Assembly (NCBI RefSeq): GCF_016804325.1
Contig: NZ_CP043627.1
Location: forward strand, 5,067,001 to 5,131,000
DNA: 64,000 nucleotides
Reading direction: 5' to 3'
Source: Methylobacterium aquaticum
GTDB lineage: Bacteria > Pseudomonadota > Alphaproteobacteria > Rhizobiales > Beijerinckiaceae
The notes under the pieces were generated by a model. That model worked only from the letters and a program-made list of their open reading frames with translations, was not told where the DNA came from and made no database searches. How positions within the stretch are numbered: the first letter of the stretch is position 1; each line of letters begins with the position of its first letter. This document shows, piece after piece, positions 1 to 8,102 of the stretch. A program made the translations under genes and the position numbers.

Positions 1-1
1 C

Positions 2-646
2 CATGCCGGGCGGCTGGTGGCGGGGCGGCTCGGTGGGAAGCCTGTGCTGCTGTTCCAGGGCCGCGCCCACGCTTACGAGCATGGCGACGCGGCGGTCATG
101 CGGGTGCCGGTCGGCGTGGTGGCGGCCCTCGGGGGCCCGCCCCTCCTCCTCACCAACGCGGCCGGCTCGCTCCTGGCGGAGGCCGGCCCCGGCCGCCTCG
201 CGCTGATCACCGACCACATCAACCTGTCGGGGATGAACCCGCTCATCGGCGAGCCCTCCGATGCCCGCTTCGTGCCGATGGTCGATGCCTACGATCCCGG
301 GCTCCGGGCGGCGCTGAAGGACGCCGCCGGGCTGAGCAGCGTGCCCCTGCACGAGGGCGTCTATGCCTGGTTCTCGGGTCCGAGCTTCGAGACCCCGGCG
401 GAGATTCGGATGGCAAAAACCCTCGGCGCCGACCTCGTCGGCATGTCGACGGTGCCGGAGGTGATCCTCGCCCGCTTCTTCGGCCTGCGGGTCGCGGCGC
501 TGTCGCTCGTCACGAACTACGGCGCGGGATTCGCGGCCGGCGCCCCGCATCACGACGAGACGAAGCGGGTGGCGGCGGACGCCGCGGACGATGTCGGGCG
601 TCTGGTGACGGCGCTGCTCTCCGGCGACTTCCTGAGGTCGACCTGA
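2..646 (+). CDS. Purine nucleoside phosphorylase, trimeric type (5' truncated by window)
   Basis: Phosphorolysis of purine nucleosides to the free base and (deoxy)ribose-1-phosphate in cytosolic nucleoside salvage. The open frame runs in from base 2, starting with residues HAGRLVAG, which is internal sequence of this family, so the true start lies before the window; about 214 residues remain. Visible family motifs are QGRAHAYEHG (phosphate-site histidine), TNAAGSL, GPSFETPAEI, the purine-site stretch MSTVPEVI and SLVTNYGAG. These match the class II (trimeric) family rather than hexameric DeoD. It lies about 230 bases upstream of thymidine phosphorylase on the same strand, so both probably belong to one nucleoside-salvage operon, with palindrome A1 between them. 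Exact purine preference cannot be read from the fragment. Confidence 0.9.
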   Translation, partial: HAGRLVAGRLGGKPVLLFQGRAHAYEHGDAAVMRVPVGVVAALGGPPLLLTNAAGSLLAEAGPGRLALITDHINLSGMNPLIGEPSDARFVPMVDAYDPGLRAALKDAAGLSSVPLHEGVYAWFSGPSFETPAEIRMAKTLGADLVGMSTVPEVILARFFGLRVAALSLVTNYGAGFAAGAPHHDETKRVAADAADDVGRLVTALLSGDFLRST

Positions 647-675
647 CGCCGATGAAGAATCCCTTCCCACCCACG

Positions 676-797
676 ACCTCATCCTGAGGTGTTAGCCGAT
701 CAAAGATCGGCTGACCTCGAAGGAGGGCTCCAGTTCGCTCGGAGACTTCTGGAGCCCTCCTTCGAGGCTCCCTTACGGTCGCACCTCAGGATGAGGT
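676..797. repeat. Palindromic element, family A copy 1
   Basis: Imperfect long palindrome whose ends are ACCTCATCCTGAGGT and ACCTCAGGATGAGGT, each itself a small hairpin. The inner arms are CGAAGGAGGGCTCCAG and CTGGAGCCCTCCTTCG. One shoulder carries an extra stem-loop (691-715, GTTAGCCGATC / GATCGGCTGAC around AAA). Copies 2 and 3 lie at 38141-38284 and 42892-43012. The element fills most of the gap between the purine nucleoside phosphorylase gene and deoA; nothing else is evident there. Confidence 0.85.
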
Positions 798-878
798 GAG
801 AGGGTGGGACAGAAAGATGCCCACACCACTGTCTCCGCCGACCGGACACGCTCTGCTCTCTCTCCCCGGGACCGCCCC

Positions 879-2192
879 ATGACGCTGCTGCCGCAGGAAC
901 TGATCCGCCTCAAGCGCGACGGCCACGCGCTGCCGCCCGAGGCCATCGAGGCCTTCATCGCCGGGCTGACCGCGAACCGGGTCACCGAGGGGCAGGCGGC
1001 CGCCTTCGCGATGGCGGTGTTCTTCCGCGGCCTGTCGCTGCCGGAGCGGGTGGCGCTGACCCGGGCAATGATGCGCTCGGGCACGGTGCTGACCTGGGAC
1101 CTGCCCGGCCCCGTGGTCGACAAACACTCGACCGGCGGCGTCGGCGACACGGTGAGCCTTCCCCTTGCCCCGATGATCGCCGCCTGCGGCGGCTTCGTGC
1201 CGATGATCGCGGGCCGCGGCCTCGGCCATACCGGCGGCACCCTCGACAAGCTCGACAGCATCCCGGGCTACGTCTCGCAGCCGGATGTCGATCTGTTCCG
1301 GCGGGTCACCCGCGAGGTCGGCTGCGCGGTGATCGGCCAGACGCCCGATCTCGCCCCCGCCGACCGGCGGCTCTACGCCATCCGCGACGTCACCGGCACG
1401 GTCGAATCCCTCGACCTGATCACCGCCTCGATCCTGGCGAAGAAGCTCGCCGCCGGGCTCCAGGGCCTCGTCATGGACGTGAAGGCGGGCTCCGGCGCCT
1501 TCATGGCGCGCACCGAGGAGGCGCGAGGCCTCGCCGAGAGCCTGGTCACGGTGGCGAACGGCGCCGGCCTGCCGACCCGCGCCCTCCTCACCGACATGGA
1601 CCAGCCCCTCGCCTCCGTCGCCGGCAATGCCGGGGAGGTGCTCTACGCCATCGACTACCTGACCGGGCGCCGGCGCGAGCCGCGCTTCCACGCGATCACC
1701 CTGGCGCTCGGCGCCGAGATGCTGGTCCTCGGGGGCCTGAGCCCCGACACGACCGAGGCCACGGCGCGCCTGGAAGAAACCCTGGCCTCCGGCCGCGCCG
1801 CCGAAACCTTTTCGCGGATGGTGGCGGCCCTCGGCGGCCCCTCCGACCTCGTGGCGCAGCCGGAGCGCCACCTGCCGGCGGCCCCCGTGATCCGCCCGGT
1901 TCTCGCGCCGCAGGCAGGCCGGGTCGCCGCCATCGCCACGAGGGCGGTCGGCGTCGCGGTGATCGGCCTCGGCGGCGGCCGCACCCGCCCGGAGGACCGG
2001 ATCGACCACGCCGTCGGCATCTCCGACCTCGCCCCGATCAATGCCGAGGTCGGACCGGACCGGCCGCTCGCGGTGGTCCATGCCCGCAGCGAGGCGGAGG
2101 CCGAGCGGGCGGCGGCCGACATCGTGGCGGCCTACCGGATCGGCCCGGAGGCGGTGGCGGAGCGGGAGGTGATCCTGGGGCGGATCGGGTGA
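879..2192 (+). CDS. deoA: Thymidine phosphorylase
   Basis: Cleaves thymidine/deoxyuridine with phosphate to the base and 2-deoxyribose-1-phosphate. The 437-residue product aligns along its length with E. coli DeoA: N-terminus LLPQELIRLKRDGHALP, the phosphate-binding KHSTGGVGDT, the pyrimidine-phosphorylase signature GRGLGHTGGTLDKLDS, ITASILAKKLA, VMDVKAGSGAF and LLTDMDQPLA. The ATG at 879 is preferred because homology begins there; in-frame codons further upstream (from 804) encode unrelated sequence lying next to the palindrome. It follows purine nucleoside phosphorylase on the same strand, consistent with a nucleoside-catabolism operon. The signature's usual leading Ser is Ala here (AGRGLGHTGG), a conservative change. 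Confidence 0.95.
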   Translation: MTLLPQELIRLKRDGHALPPEAIEAFIAGLTANRVTEGQAAAFAMAVFFRGLSLPERVALTRAMMRSGTVLTWDLPGPVVDKHSTGGVGDTVSLPLAPMIAACGGFVPMIAGRGLGHTGGTLDKLDSIPGYVSQPDVDLFRRVTREVGCAVIGQTPDLAPADRRLYAIRDVTGTVESLDLITASILAKKLAAGLQGLVMDVKAGSGAFMARTEEARGLAESLVTVANGAGLPTRALLTDMDQPLASVAGNAGEVLYAIDYLTGRRREPRFHAITLALGAEMLVLGGLSPDTTEATARLEETLASGRAAETFSRMVAALGGPSDLVAQPERHLPAAPVIRPVLAPQAGRVAAIATRAVGVAVIGLGGGRTRPEDRIDHAVGISDLAPINAEVGPDRPLAVVHARSEAEAERAAADIVAAYRIGPEAVAEREVILGRIG

Positions 2193-2250
2193 CGGAATGC
2201 TCTATTGGAAGCGCCGCGGGGCTGTCCAGGGACATCGTCGGTAAAATCAA

Positions 2251-2420
2251 GCGCGGGATCCCCTCTCCCGAGTGGGAGAGGGGTAGGGGTGAGGGTGGCT
2301 CGGCTTCAGGATATGCCGCCGAGCATCGAGCTGCACAGCTCGGCGGTCCAGGGTCATTGCGGAACCGAAGCCACCCTCACCCCCACCCCCTCTCCCACTC
2401 GGGAGAGGGGAGACCCGCGC
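2251..2420. repeat. Palindromic element, family C copy 1
   Basis: Long inverted repeat. The left arm reads GCGCGGGATCCCCTCTCCCG onward (2251-2318) and the right arm is its near-complement ending AGACCCGCGC (2370-2420). Each arm contains its own hairpin, CCCTCTCCCGAGTGGGAGAGGG. Related elements lie at 33017-33199 and 46533-46722, with a short form at 9586-9613. It fills most of the gap between deoA and the SGNH hydrolase gene and could act as an mRNA end or barrier, but it has no T-run. Confidence 0.8.
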
Positions 2421-2442
2421 CAATTTTTCCTCCGAAGACGCG

Positions 2443-3057
2443 GTGAGCGACGCCCGCCCCCCTGCCCCGCCGGCCAAGGCCTCCGGCCTGCGCCGCCACC
2501 GCGCCCTGATGGCCCGCCTCGCCGCCGGGCCGGCGCCGGAGGCGGTGATCCTCGGCGATTCGCTCGCCGCCGGCTGGCCCGGGCCGGATCTCGACCGGGC
2601 CACAGGCCTGTCCACGCTCAATCTCGGCCTGCCGGGAGACCGGGTGCAGACCACCCGCTGGCGCCTCGCCGCGATGGCGGCCTTCGCCATCAGGCCCTGC
2701 CTCGCCATCGTGATGGTCGGCACCAACAGCTTCGCGGATGGCGATTCCCCTCAGACCGTCACCGCCGGGCTCGGTGCCCTGGTGGCGCTTCTGCGCGCCG
2801 CCTGGGCGCCGCCGGTGATCGTGCTCGCCACCGTGCCGTGGCGCGAGAGCCCCTCCGGGCGGAGCGAGGCCGACCGGCTCGCTCTCAACGCCGCGATCCA
2901 TGAGCTGGCCCGAACCGAATCGCTCGCCCTCCTCGCCTGCGACGCGGCGCTTGGTCCCGATCCGGCCCCTGGCCTGGAGCCCGACCGGCTCCATCTCACC
3001 GCGAGCGGCTATGCCGCGCTCGGCGCAGCCCTCGCCTCGCTGCCGCGTCCCGGCTAA
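2443..3057 (+). CDS. SGNH/GDSL-family hydrolase
   Basis: Predicted lipase/esterase-type hydrolase of 204 residues. The family blocks are visible in order: ILGDSLAAGW (block I, nucleophile Ser), LNLGLPGDRVQTT (block II Gly), MVGTNSF (block III, G-x-N) and DRLHLTASGY (block V, catalytic D-x-x-H). There is no signal peptide, so it is probably cytoplasmic. The start is a GTG at 2443 right after the family C palindrome; no clear Shine-Dalgarno sequence is visible, so the start is uncertain, although the next candidate would cut into the N-terminal helix. The substrate (acyl ester, thioester or acetylated sugar) cannot be told from sequence. Confidence 0.85.
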   Translation: MSDARPPAPPAKASGLRRHRALMARLAAGPAPEAVILGDSLAAGWPGPDLDRATGLSTLNLGLPGDRVQTTRWRLAAMAAFAIRPCLAIVMVGTNSFADGDSPQTVTAGLGALVALLRAAWAPPVIVLATVPWRESPSGRSEADRLALNAAIHELARTESLALLACDAALGPDPAPGLEPDRLHLTASGYAALGAALASLPRPG

Positions 3058-3143
3058 TTCGGTCGCCGGACCCGCGACTGTCATCGGATCGTCACGAGCG
3101 CAGCCGACACGCTGGCCATTCCCAAAGGACAGGACCAAGCCCG

Positions 3144-5489
3144 ATGGATTTCCACCGCCGCTTCACCGTGCTGATGTGCACGCCGGCCTTCGATCCGGAC
3201 GACCTGGAGGGCGTGCGCGTCAACCAGATCGTGGCGGCGGTCGAGCATCGCGGCTTCGAGGTGGTGCGGGCAAGGCGCGTCGAGGACGCGGCGATCGCGG
3301 TCCAGACCGACGCGGCGGTCGGCTGCCTGGTGGTGGATTGGGGCAAGCGCGGCCTCGACGGCAAGGCGGCGGCGCTCATCGACATGATGCGCAAGCGCGG
3401 CCTCGAGATGCCGATCGTCATCATGGTCCGCCGCAAGCGCCTGGAGGACATCCCGGTCGAGCTGCTCGACTTCATCGACGGCTACATCTTCCTCGCCGAA
3501 GAGACCCCCGAATTCATCGCCCGCGGCCTCGTCAGCCGGGTGACGCAATATGCCGAGACCCTGAAGACCCCGTTCTTCGGGGCGCTGGTCGACTACGCCG
3601 AGAAGGGCAACCAGCTCTGGACCTGCCCGGGCCACAACGGCGGCATCTTCTACAACCGCTCGCCGATCGGCCGCATCTTCGTCGAGCATCTCGGCGAGGC
3701 GATCTTTCGCGACGACCTCGACAATTCGGTCCTCGATCTCGGCGACCTCCTGACCCACGAGGGCCCGGCGCTCAAGGCGCAAAAGGAGGCGGCCCAGATC
3801 TTCGGGGCGGAAAAGACCTACTTCGTGCTCAACGGCACCTCGGCCTCGAACAAGATCGTGCTGTCCTCGCTGGTGGCCGAGGACGACCTGGTGCTGTTCG
3901 ACCGCAACAACCACAAGGCGGCGCATCACGGCGCGCTGTTCCTCGGCGGCGGCATCCCGATCTTCCTCGAGACCGACCGCAACGCCTACGGGCTGATCGG
4001 CCCGATCTTCCACGAGGCGCTCGACGAGGACAAGATCCGCCGGAAGATCCGCGACAACCCGCTGGTCAAGGACAAGGAGGCGTGGCGCCGCGAGCGCCCG
4101 TTCCGCGTGGCGGTGATCGAGCAATGCACCTATGACGGCACGATCTACGACGCCCGCGAGATCGTCGCCAGGATCGGCCATCTCTGCGACTACATCCTGT
4201 TCGACGAGGCCTGGGCCGGCTTCATGAAGTTCCATCCCCTGTTCCAGGGCCGCTACGCCATGGGGCTGACCGGGTTGGACGAGACCTCGCCCGGCATCAT
4301 CGCCACGCAATCGACCCACAAGCAGCTCGCGAGCTTCTCCCAGGCCTCGCAGATCCACACCAAGGACGGCCATATCCGCGGCCAGACCCGGCGGGTGGAG
4401 CACCGGCGCCTGAACGAGAGCTTCCTCGTCCACGCCTCGACCTCGCCGTTCTACCCCCTCTTCGCCTCCCTCGACGTCGGCGCCCAGATGATGAAGGGGC
4501 GCTCCGGCATGATCCTGTGGGACGACACGATCCGGCTCGGCATCGAGTGGCGCAAGAAGGTGCGGGCGATCCGCAAGGAGTTCGAGGAGAACGAGCGCGA
4601 CCCCAAGCGCCGCTGGTTCTTCGATCCCTTCGTGCCCGACATGGCGACGGGGGCCGGCGGCGCGGAAGTGCCGTGGGAGAGCCTGCCGACCGACGAGCTG
4701 GCCTCCGACGCGCGCCACTGGGAGCTGAAGCCCGGGGCCGGCTGGCACGGCTTCACCCATGTCGCGCCGGGCTACGCCATCACCGATCCGAACAAGCTGA
4801 CCGTGCTCACCCCCGGCTTCGACCGGCGGACGGGCGAGTATACCGAGCACGGCGTGCCGGCCCCGATCGTCGCCCAGTACCTGCGCGAGAACCGCATCGT
4901 CCCGGAGAAGAACGACCTCAACTCGCTGCTCTTCCTGCTGACGCCCGGCGTCGAATCATCAAAAGCCGGCACGCTGATCTCGGGGTTGGTCGCCTTCAAG
5001 CGCCTGCACGACGACAACGTGCTGCTCGAAGAGGCGATGCCGGAATTCGTCCGGCGCCGGCCGCAGCGCTATGGCGGCGTGCGCCTGCGCGACCTCTGCG
5101 CCGATTACCATAATTTCCACCGGCAGGCCGGCACCTCGGGCCTCCAGCGCAAGCAGTTCATGCCCGAGCACCTGCCCGAGATGGTGATGCCGCCCAAGGC
5201 CGCGGCGCAGATGCTGACCCGCAACAACGTCGACTTCGTGCCGATCGCCGAGGCCGAGGGGCGGGTCGCCACGACGCTGATGCTGGTCTACCCGCCCGGC
5301 ATCGGCACCGTGCTGCCGGGCGAGCGGCTGGACGAGCGGGCGAAGCCCATGCTCGACTACTTCAAGATGTTCGAGGCCGCCGCCAACCTGTTCCCGGGCT
5401 TCGAGGCCGAGATCCAGGGCGTCTACCGCCAGGTCGAGCCGGACGGGCGCATCCGCTTCTACACCTACGTGCTGCGGGAGAGCCGCTGA
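3144..5489 (+). CDS. Orn/Lys/Arg decarboxylase (PLP, fold type I)
   Basis: Decarboxylates a basic amino acid to a polyamine-type amine. The 781-residue protein has the layout of the large bacterial basic-amino-acid decarboxylases (LdcI/AdiA are about 715-755 residues): an N-terminal receiver-like wing domain (about 1-135), the PLP domain with GHNGG, LNGTSASNK, NNHKAAHHGA, FDEAWAGF and the PLP lysine in STHKQLASF (Lys393), and a C-terminal domain. The ATG at 3144 follows a good ribosome site (AGGACAGGA). Its stop overlaps the start of the acetyltransferase gene by one base (TGATG), implying translational coupling. Whether lysine, ornithine or arginine is used cannot be settled by eye; acid-stress or polyamine roles are both possible. 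Confidence 0.93.
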   Translation: MDFHRRFTVLMCTPAFDPDDLEGVRVNQIVAAVEHRGFEVVRARRVEDAAIAVQTDAAVGCLVVDWGKRGLDGKAAALIDMMRKRGLEMPIVIMVRRKRLEDIPVELLDFIDGYIFLAEETPEFIARGLVSRVTQYAETLKTPFFGALVDYAEKGNQLWTCPGHNGGIFYNRSPIGRIFVEHLGEAIFRDDLDNSVLDLGDLLTHEGPALKAQKEAAQIFGAEKTYFVLNGTSASNKIVLSSLVAEDDLVLFDRNNHKAAHHGALFLGGGIPIFLETDRNAYGLIGPIFHEALDEDKIRRKIRDNPLVKDKEAWRRERPFRVAVIEQCTYDGTIYDAREIVARIGHLCDYILFDEAWAGFMKFHPLFQGRYAMGLTGLDETSPGIIATQSTHKQLASFSQASQIHTKDGHIRGQTRRVEHRRLNESFLVHASTSPFYPLFASLDVGAQMMKGRSGMILWDDTIRLGIEWRKKVRAIRKEFEENERDPKRRWFFDPFVPDMATGAGGAEVPWESLPTDELASDARHWELKPGAGWHGFTHVAPGYAITDPNKLTVLTPGFDRRTGEYTEHGVPAPIVAQYLRENRIVPEKNDLNSLLFLLTPGVESSKAGTLISGLVAFKRLHDDNVLLEEAMPEFVRRRPQRYGGVRLRDLCADYHNFHRQAGTSGLQRKQFMPEHLPEMVMPPKAAAQMLTRNNVDFVPIAEAEGRVATTLMLVYPPGIGTVLPGERLDERAKPMLDYFKMFEAAANLFPGFEAEIQGVYRQVEPDGRIRFYTYVLRESR

Positions 5490-6094
5490 TGGACTCGGCG
5501 CCGACCCAGCCCGGGATCGTGATCCGCCCGTCGACGGATGCCGACGTGGCGGCGATGATCGAGATCTACGAGCACCATATCCGCCACGGCGTCGGCGATA
5601 CCGGCGACTTCGAGGAAGACCGGCTCCGGCCGGACGACCTCAAGCGCCGGCGCAAGAACATGCGCTCGAAGCGCCTGCCCCACCTCGTGGCCGAGCGCCA
5701 CGGGATGGTGGCGGGCTACGCCTACGCGGTGCCGTTCCGCAAGCGGCCGGCCTACCGCTACACCCTCAAGCACTCGATCTACGTCCATGCCGGCCATCTC
5801 CATGCCGGCATCGGCCGGCGCCTGCTGCCGGCGCTGATCGAGGCCTGCGCGGCGGGCGGCTACCGCCAGATGATCGGCTACATCGACGCCGAGAACGAGG
5901 CGTCGTTACGGCTGCACGAGGCCTGCGGCTTCACGCGTGTCGGACACCTGCCGGCGGTGGCCTACCGCCACGGCCGCTGGGCCGACAGCGTGATGGTGCA
6001 GTGCCCGCTGGGCACGGGGTCGTCGGACCAGCCCTCGACCTGGCGGCAGGAGGCGGTGGCGCAAGAGGCGCGGGCGCCGTTGCCGGAGGCTTGA
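5489..6094 (+). CDS. GNAT-family N-acetyltransferase (phosphinothricin acetyltransferase-like)
   Basis: Acetyl-CoA-dependent N-acetyltransferase of 201 residues. It begins IVIRPSTDADVAAMIEIYEHHI, shows the acetyl-CoA loop region HAGIGRRLLPALIEAC, and ends with IGYIDAENEASLRLHEACGF, all typical of the PAT/YwnH subgroup. The start codon overlaps the decarboxylase stop (TGATG), so the two are co-translated. A plausible but unproven role is acetylating the amine made by the decarboxylase or a related amino compound. After about residue 175 the tail is Gln/Ala-rich and unlike the family. Confidence 0.88.
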   Translation: MDSAPTQPGIVIRPSTDADVAAMIEIYEHHIRHGVGDTGDFEEDRLRPDDLKRRRKNMRSKRLPHLVAERHGMVAGYAYAVPFRKRPAYRYTLKHSIYVHAGHLHAGIGRRLLPALIEACAAGGYRQMIGYIDAENEASLRLHEACGFTRVGHLPAVAYRHGRWADSVMVQCPLGTGSSDQPSTWRQEAVAQEARAPLPEA

Positions 6095-6160
6095 TCGAAG
6101 CATTCAGCGCAAGTTTCCGAGACGTCACGAAAGATTTGATAGACCCGCAACACGATTGAA

Positions 6161-6314
6161 ACCCTCCGCGTCATTCCGGGGCCGCGCAGCGGAGCCCGGA
6201 ATCCAGACACTCAGGTGGTACAGAACGAAGCGGAGCGCTCTCAGCTTGCTCCTGAACCATCGGCGGCTCTGGATTCCGGGCTCCGCTGCGCGGCCCCGGA
6301 ATGACGCGGAGGGT
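6161..6314. repeat. Palindromic element, family B copy 1
   Basis: Near-perfect inverted repeat with arms of about 46 bases. The left arm (6161-6206) starts ACCCTCCGCGTCATTCCGGG and the right arm (6269-6314) is its reverse complement, around a loop of about 62 bases. Each arm contains an inner CCGC/GCGG hairpin. Copy 2 is at 15844-15978 and a short relative at 28878-28919. It lies in the 405-base gap 6095-6500; the remainder of that gap shows no ORF and presumably holds the promoter of the acyl-CoA ligase gene. Confidence 0.88.
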
Positions 6315-6500
6315 GTCACTGCTGTCGGTCGAAGACCGTCATTCCTGTTGGCCGGATAGCGAGCTGCATCAGCCCGAGCCCTGCGCCCGCCGCGCTTCCG
6401 CTTCCCCCTCCGGGCGTCGTAAGCTCCTCCCACGTGCAGGCCGAACGGCCGCCGCCAGGGAGGACACCGACGTGAGCACCGAGAGCCGGAGGGCGGCCCG

Positions 6501-8102
6501 ATGATGACCCCGATGTCGCGCCGGGTGATGAACCTCGCCCATTCCCTCACCCAGGCCGCCGCGCGCTTTCGCGATCGGCCGGCCATCGTCTGGGGCGAGC
6601 GGAGCTGGACCTGGGCTGAGTTCGACGCCCGGGTGTCGGCGCTGGCCGCTTCGCTCGAGGAGCGCGGGATCGCCAAGGGCGACCGCCTGCTGGTCCATGC
6701 CCGCAACGGCAACGCGATCCTGGAAATCATGGTCGCGGCGTTCCGGCTCGGCGCGGTGTTCGTGCCGACGAACTTCCGGCTGATGCCGGGCGACGTCGCC
6801 TACATGGCGCAGCAATCGGGCGCCGCCGCCTTCCTGTGCCATGCCGATTATCCCGAGCACGTCGCCGCCGTGCGGGAGGCCCGCCCGGACCTCTCCCGCA
6901 TCGTCGTGATCGGCGAGGGCCCGGCCGAGGGCGAGGCCTACGAGGACCTTCTGTCCGCAGGCGCCAGCCGGCATGTGGCGAACGTCTCGGTCGAGCACGA
7001 CGATCCGTGCTGGTTCTTCTACACCTCCGGCACCACCGGCAAGCCGAAGGCCGCGGTGCTGACCCACGGCCAGATGGCCTTCGTCATCACCAACCACCTC
7101 TGCGACCTGATGCCGGGCACGAGCGCGGAGACCGACGCCTCCCTGGTGGTGGCGCCGCTCTCACATGGGGCCGGGGTGCATGCGGTGACGCAGATCGCCC
7201 GGGCGGTGACCTCGGTGCTGCCGGGCTCCGACCGCTTCGATGCAGCAGAGGTCTGGGGCCTGGTGGCGCGCCACCGGATCACCAACATGTTCACCGTGCC
7301 GACGATCCTGAAGATGATGGTCGAGCACCCGGCGGTCGAGTCCAACGACCATTCCTCGCTGCGATACATCATCTATGCCGGCGCGCCGATGTACCGCGAG
7401 GACCAGAAGCGGGCGTTGCGCACGCTCGGCAAGGTCATCGTACAGTATTTCGGCCTCGGCGAGGTCACCGGCAACATCACCGTGCTGCCCCCCGCGCTCC
7501 ACGAGGCCGAGGACGGCCCGGGCGTGAAGATCGGCACCTGCGGCTTCGAGCGCACCGGGATGCAGGTGCAGATCCAGGACCCGGAGGGACGCGAGGTCGG
7601 TCCGGGCGAGACCGGCGAGATCTGCGTCTGCGGCCCGGCGGTCTTCGCCGGCTACTGGGAGAACCCGAAGGCCAATGCGGAGGCGTTTCGCGACGGCTGG
7701 TTCCGCACCGGCGATCTCGGCACTCTCGACGCGGATCGCTTCCTGTATATCACGGGCCGCGCCTCCGACATGTACATCTCCGGCGGCTCGAACATCTATC
7801 CGCGGGAGATCGAGGAGAAGATCCTGGCCCATCCGGCGGTGGCCGAGACGGCGGTGCTCGGCATACCCGACCCGACCTGGGGCGAGATCGGCATCGCGGT
7901 CTGCGTGCCGCGGGAGGGCATGGCGCTCTCCGAGGACGAAGTGATGACGTTCCTGTTCGACAAGGTCGCCCGCTACAAGCTGCCGCGGCGGGTCATCCTG
8001 CGCGAATCGCTGCCGAAATCCGGCTACGGCAAGATCACCAAGAAGATGGTGCGGGAAGAGCTGGAGGCGGCGGGCCTCCTCGGCGAGAAGGTGCAAGGGT
8101 GA
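6501..8102 (+). CDS. AMP-forming acyl-CoA synthetase (fatty-acyl/carboxylate-CoA ligase)
   Basis: Activates a carboxylic acid to its CoA thioester through an acyl-adenylate. The 533-residue protein has the ANL-superfamily motifs in order: FYTSGTTGKPKAAVLTH (A3 P-loop), QYFGLGEVTG (A5), GWFRTGDLG (A7), ASDMYISGGSNIYPREIE (A8) and the catalytic lysine region LPKSGYGKITKK (A10) at the C-terminus. The ATG at 6501 follows GGAGGGCGG at suitable spacing. Its stop overlaps the GTG of the next gene (GTGA), so it is coupled to the tandem PPC protein. It resembles medium/long-chain acyl- and aryl-CoA ligases; the substrate is undetermined. Confidence 0.93.
   Translation: MMTPMSRRVMNLAHSLTQAAARFRDRPAIVWGERSWTWAEFDARVSALAASLEERGIAKGDRLLVHARNGNAILEIMVAAFRLGAVFVPTNFRLMPGDVAYMAQQSGAAAFLCHADYPEHVAAVREARPDLSRIVVIGEGPAEGEAYEDLLSAGASRHVANVSVEHDDPCWFFYTSGTTGKPKAAVLTHGQMAFVITNHLCDLMPGTSAETDASLVVAPLSHGAGVHAVTQIARAVTSVLPGSDRFDAAEVWGLVARHRITNMFTVPTILKMMVEHPAVESNDHSSLRYIIYAGAPMYREDQKRALRTLGKVIVQYFGLGEVTGNITVLPPALHEAEDGPGVKIGTCGFERTGMQVQIQDPEGREVGPGETGEICVCGPAVFAGYWENPKANAEAFRDGWFRTGDLGTLDADRFLYITGRASDMYISGGSNIYPREIEEKILAHPAVAETAVLGIPDPTWGEIGIAVCVPREGMALSEDEVMTFLFDKVARYKLPRRVILRESLPKSGYGKITKKMVREELEAAGLLGEKVQG

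Noticed and set aside
676..797. Family A palindrome as an insertion sequence or MITE
   Set aside because: No target-site duplication could be identified by eye and no transposase is present; called a repeat only.
786..2081. Minus-strand open frame opposite deoA
   Set aside because: Antisense shadow of a clear thymidine phosphorylase gene; no family resemblance and no ribosome site.
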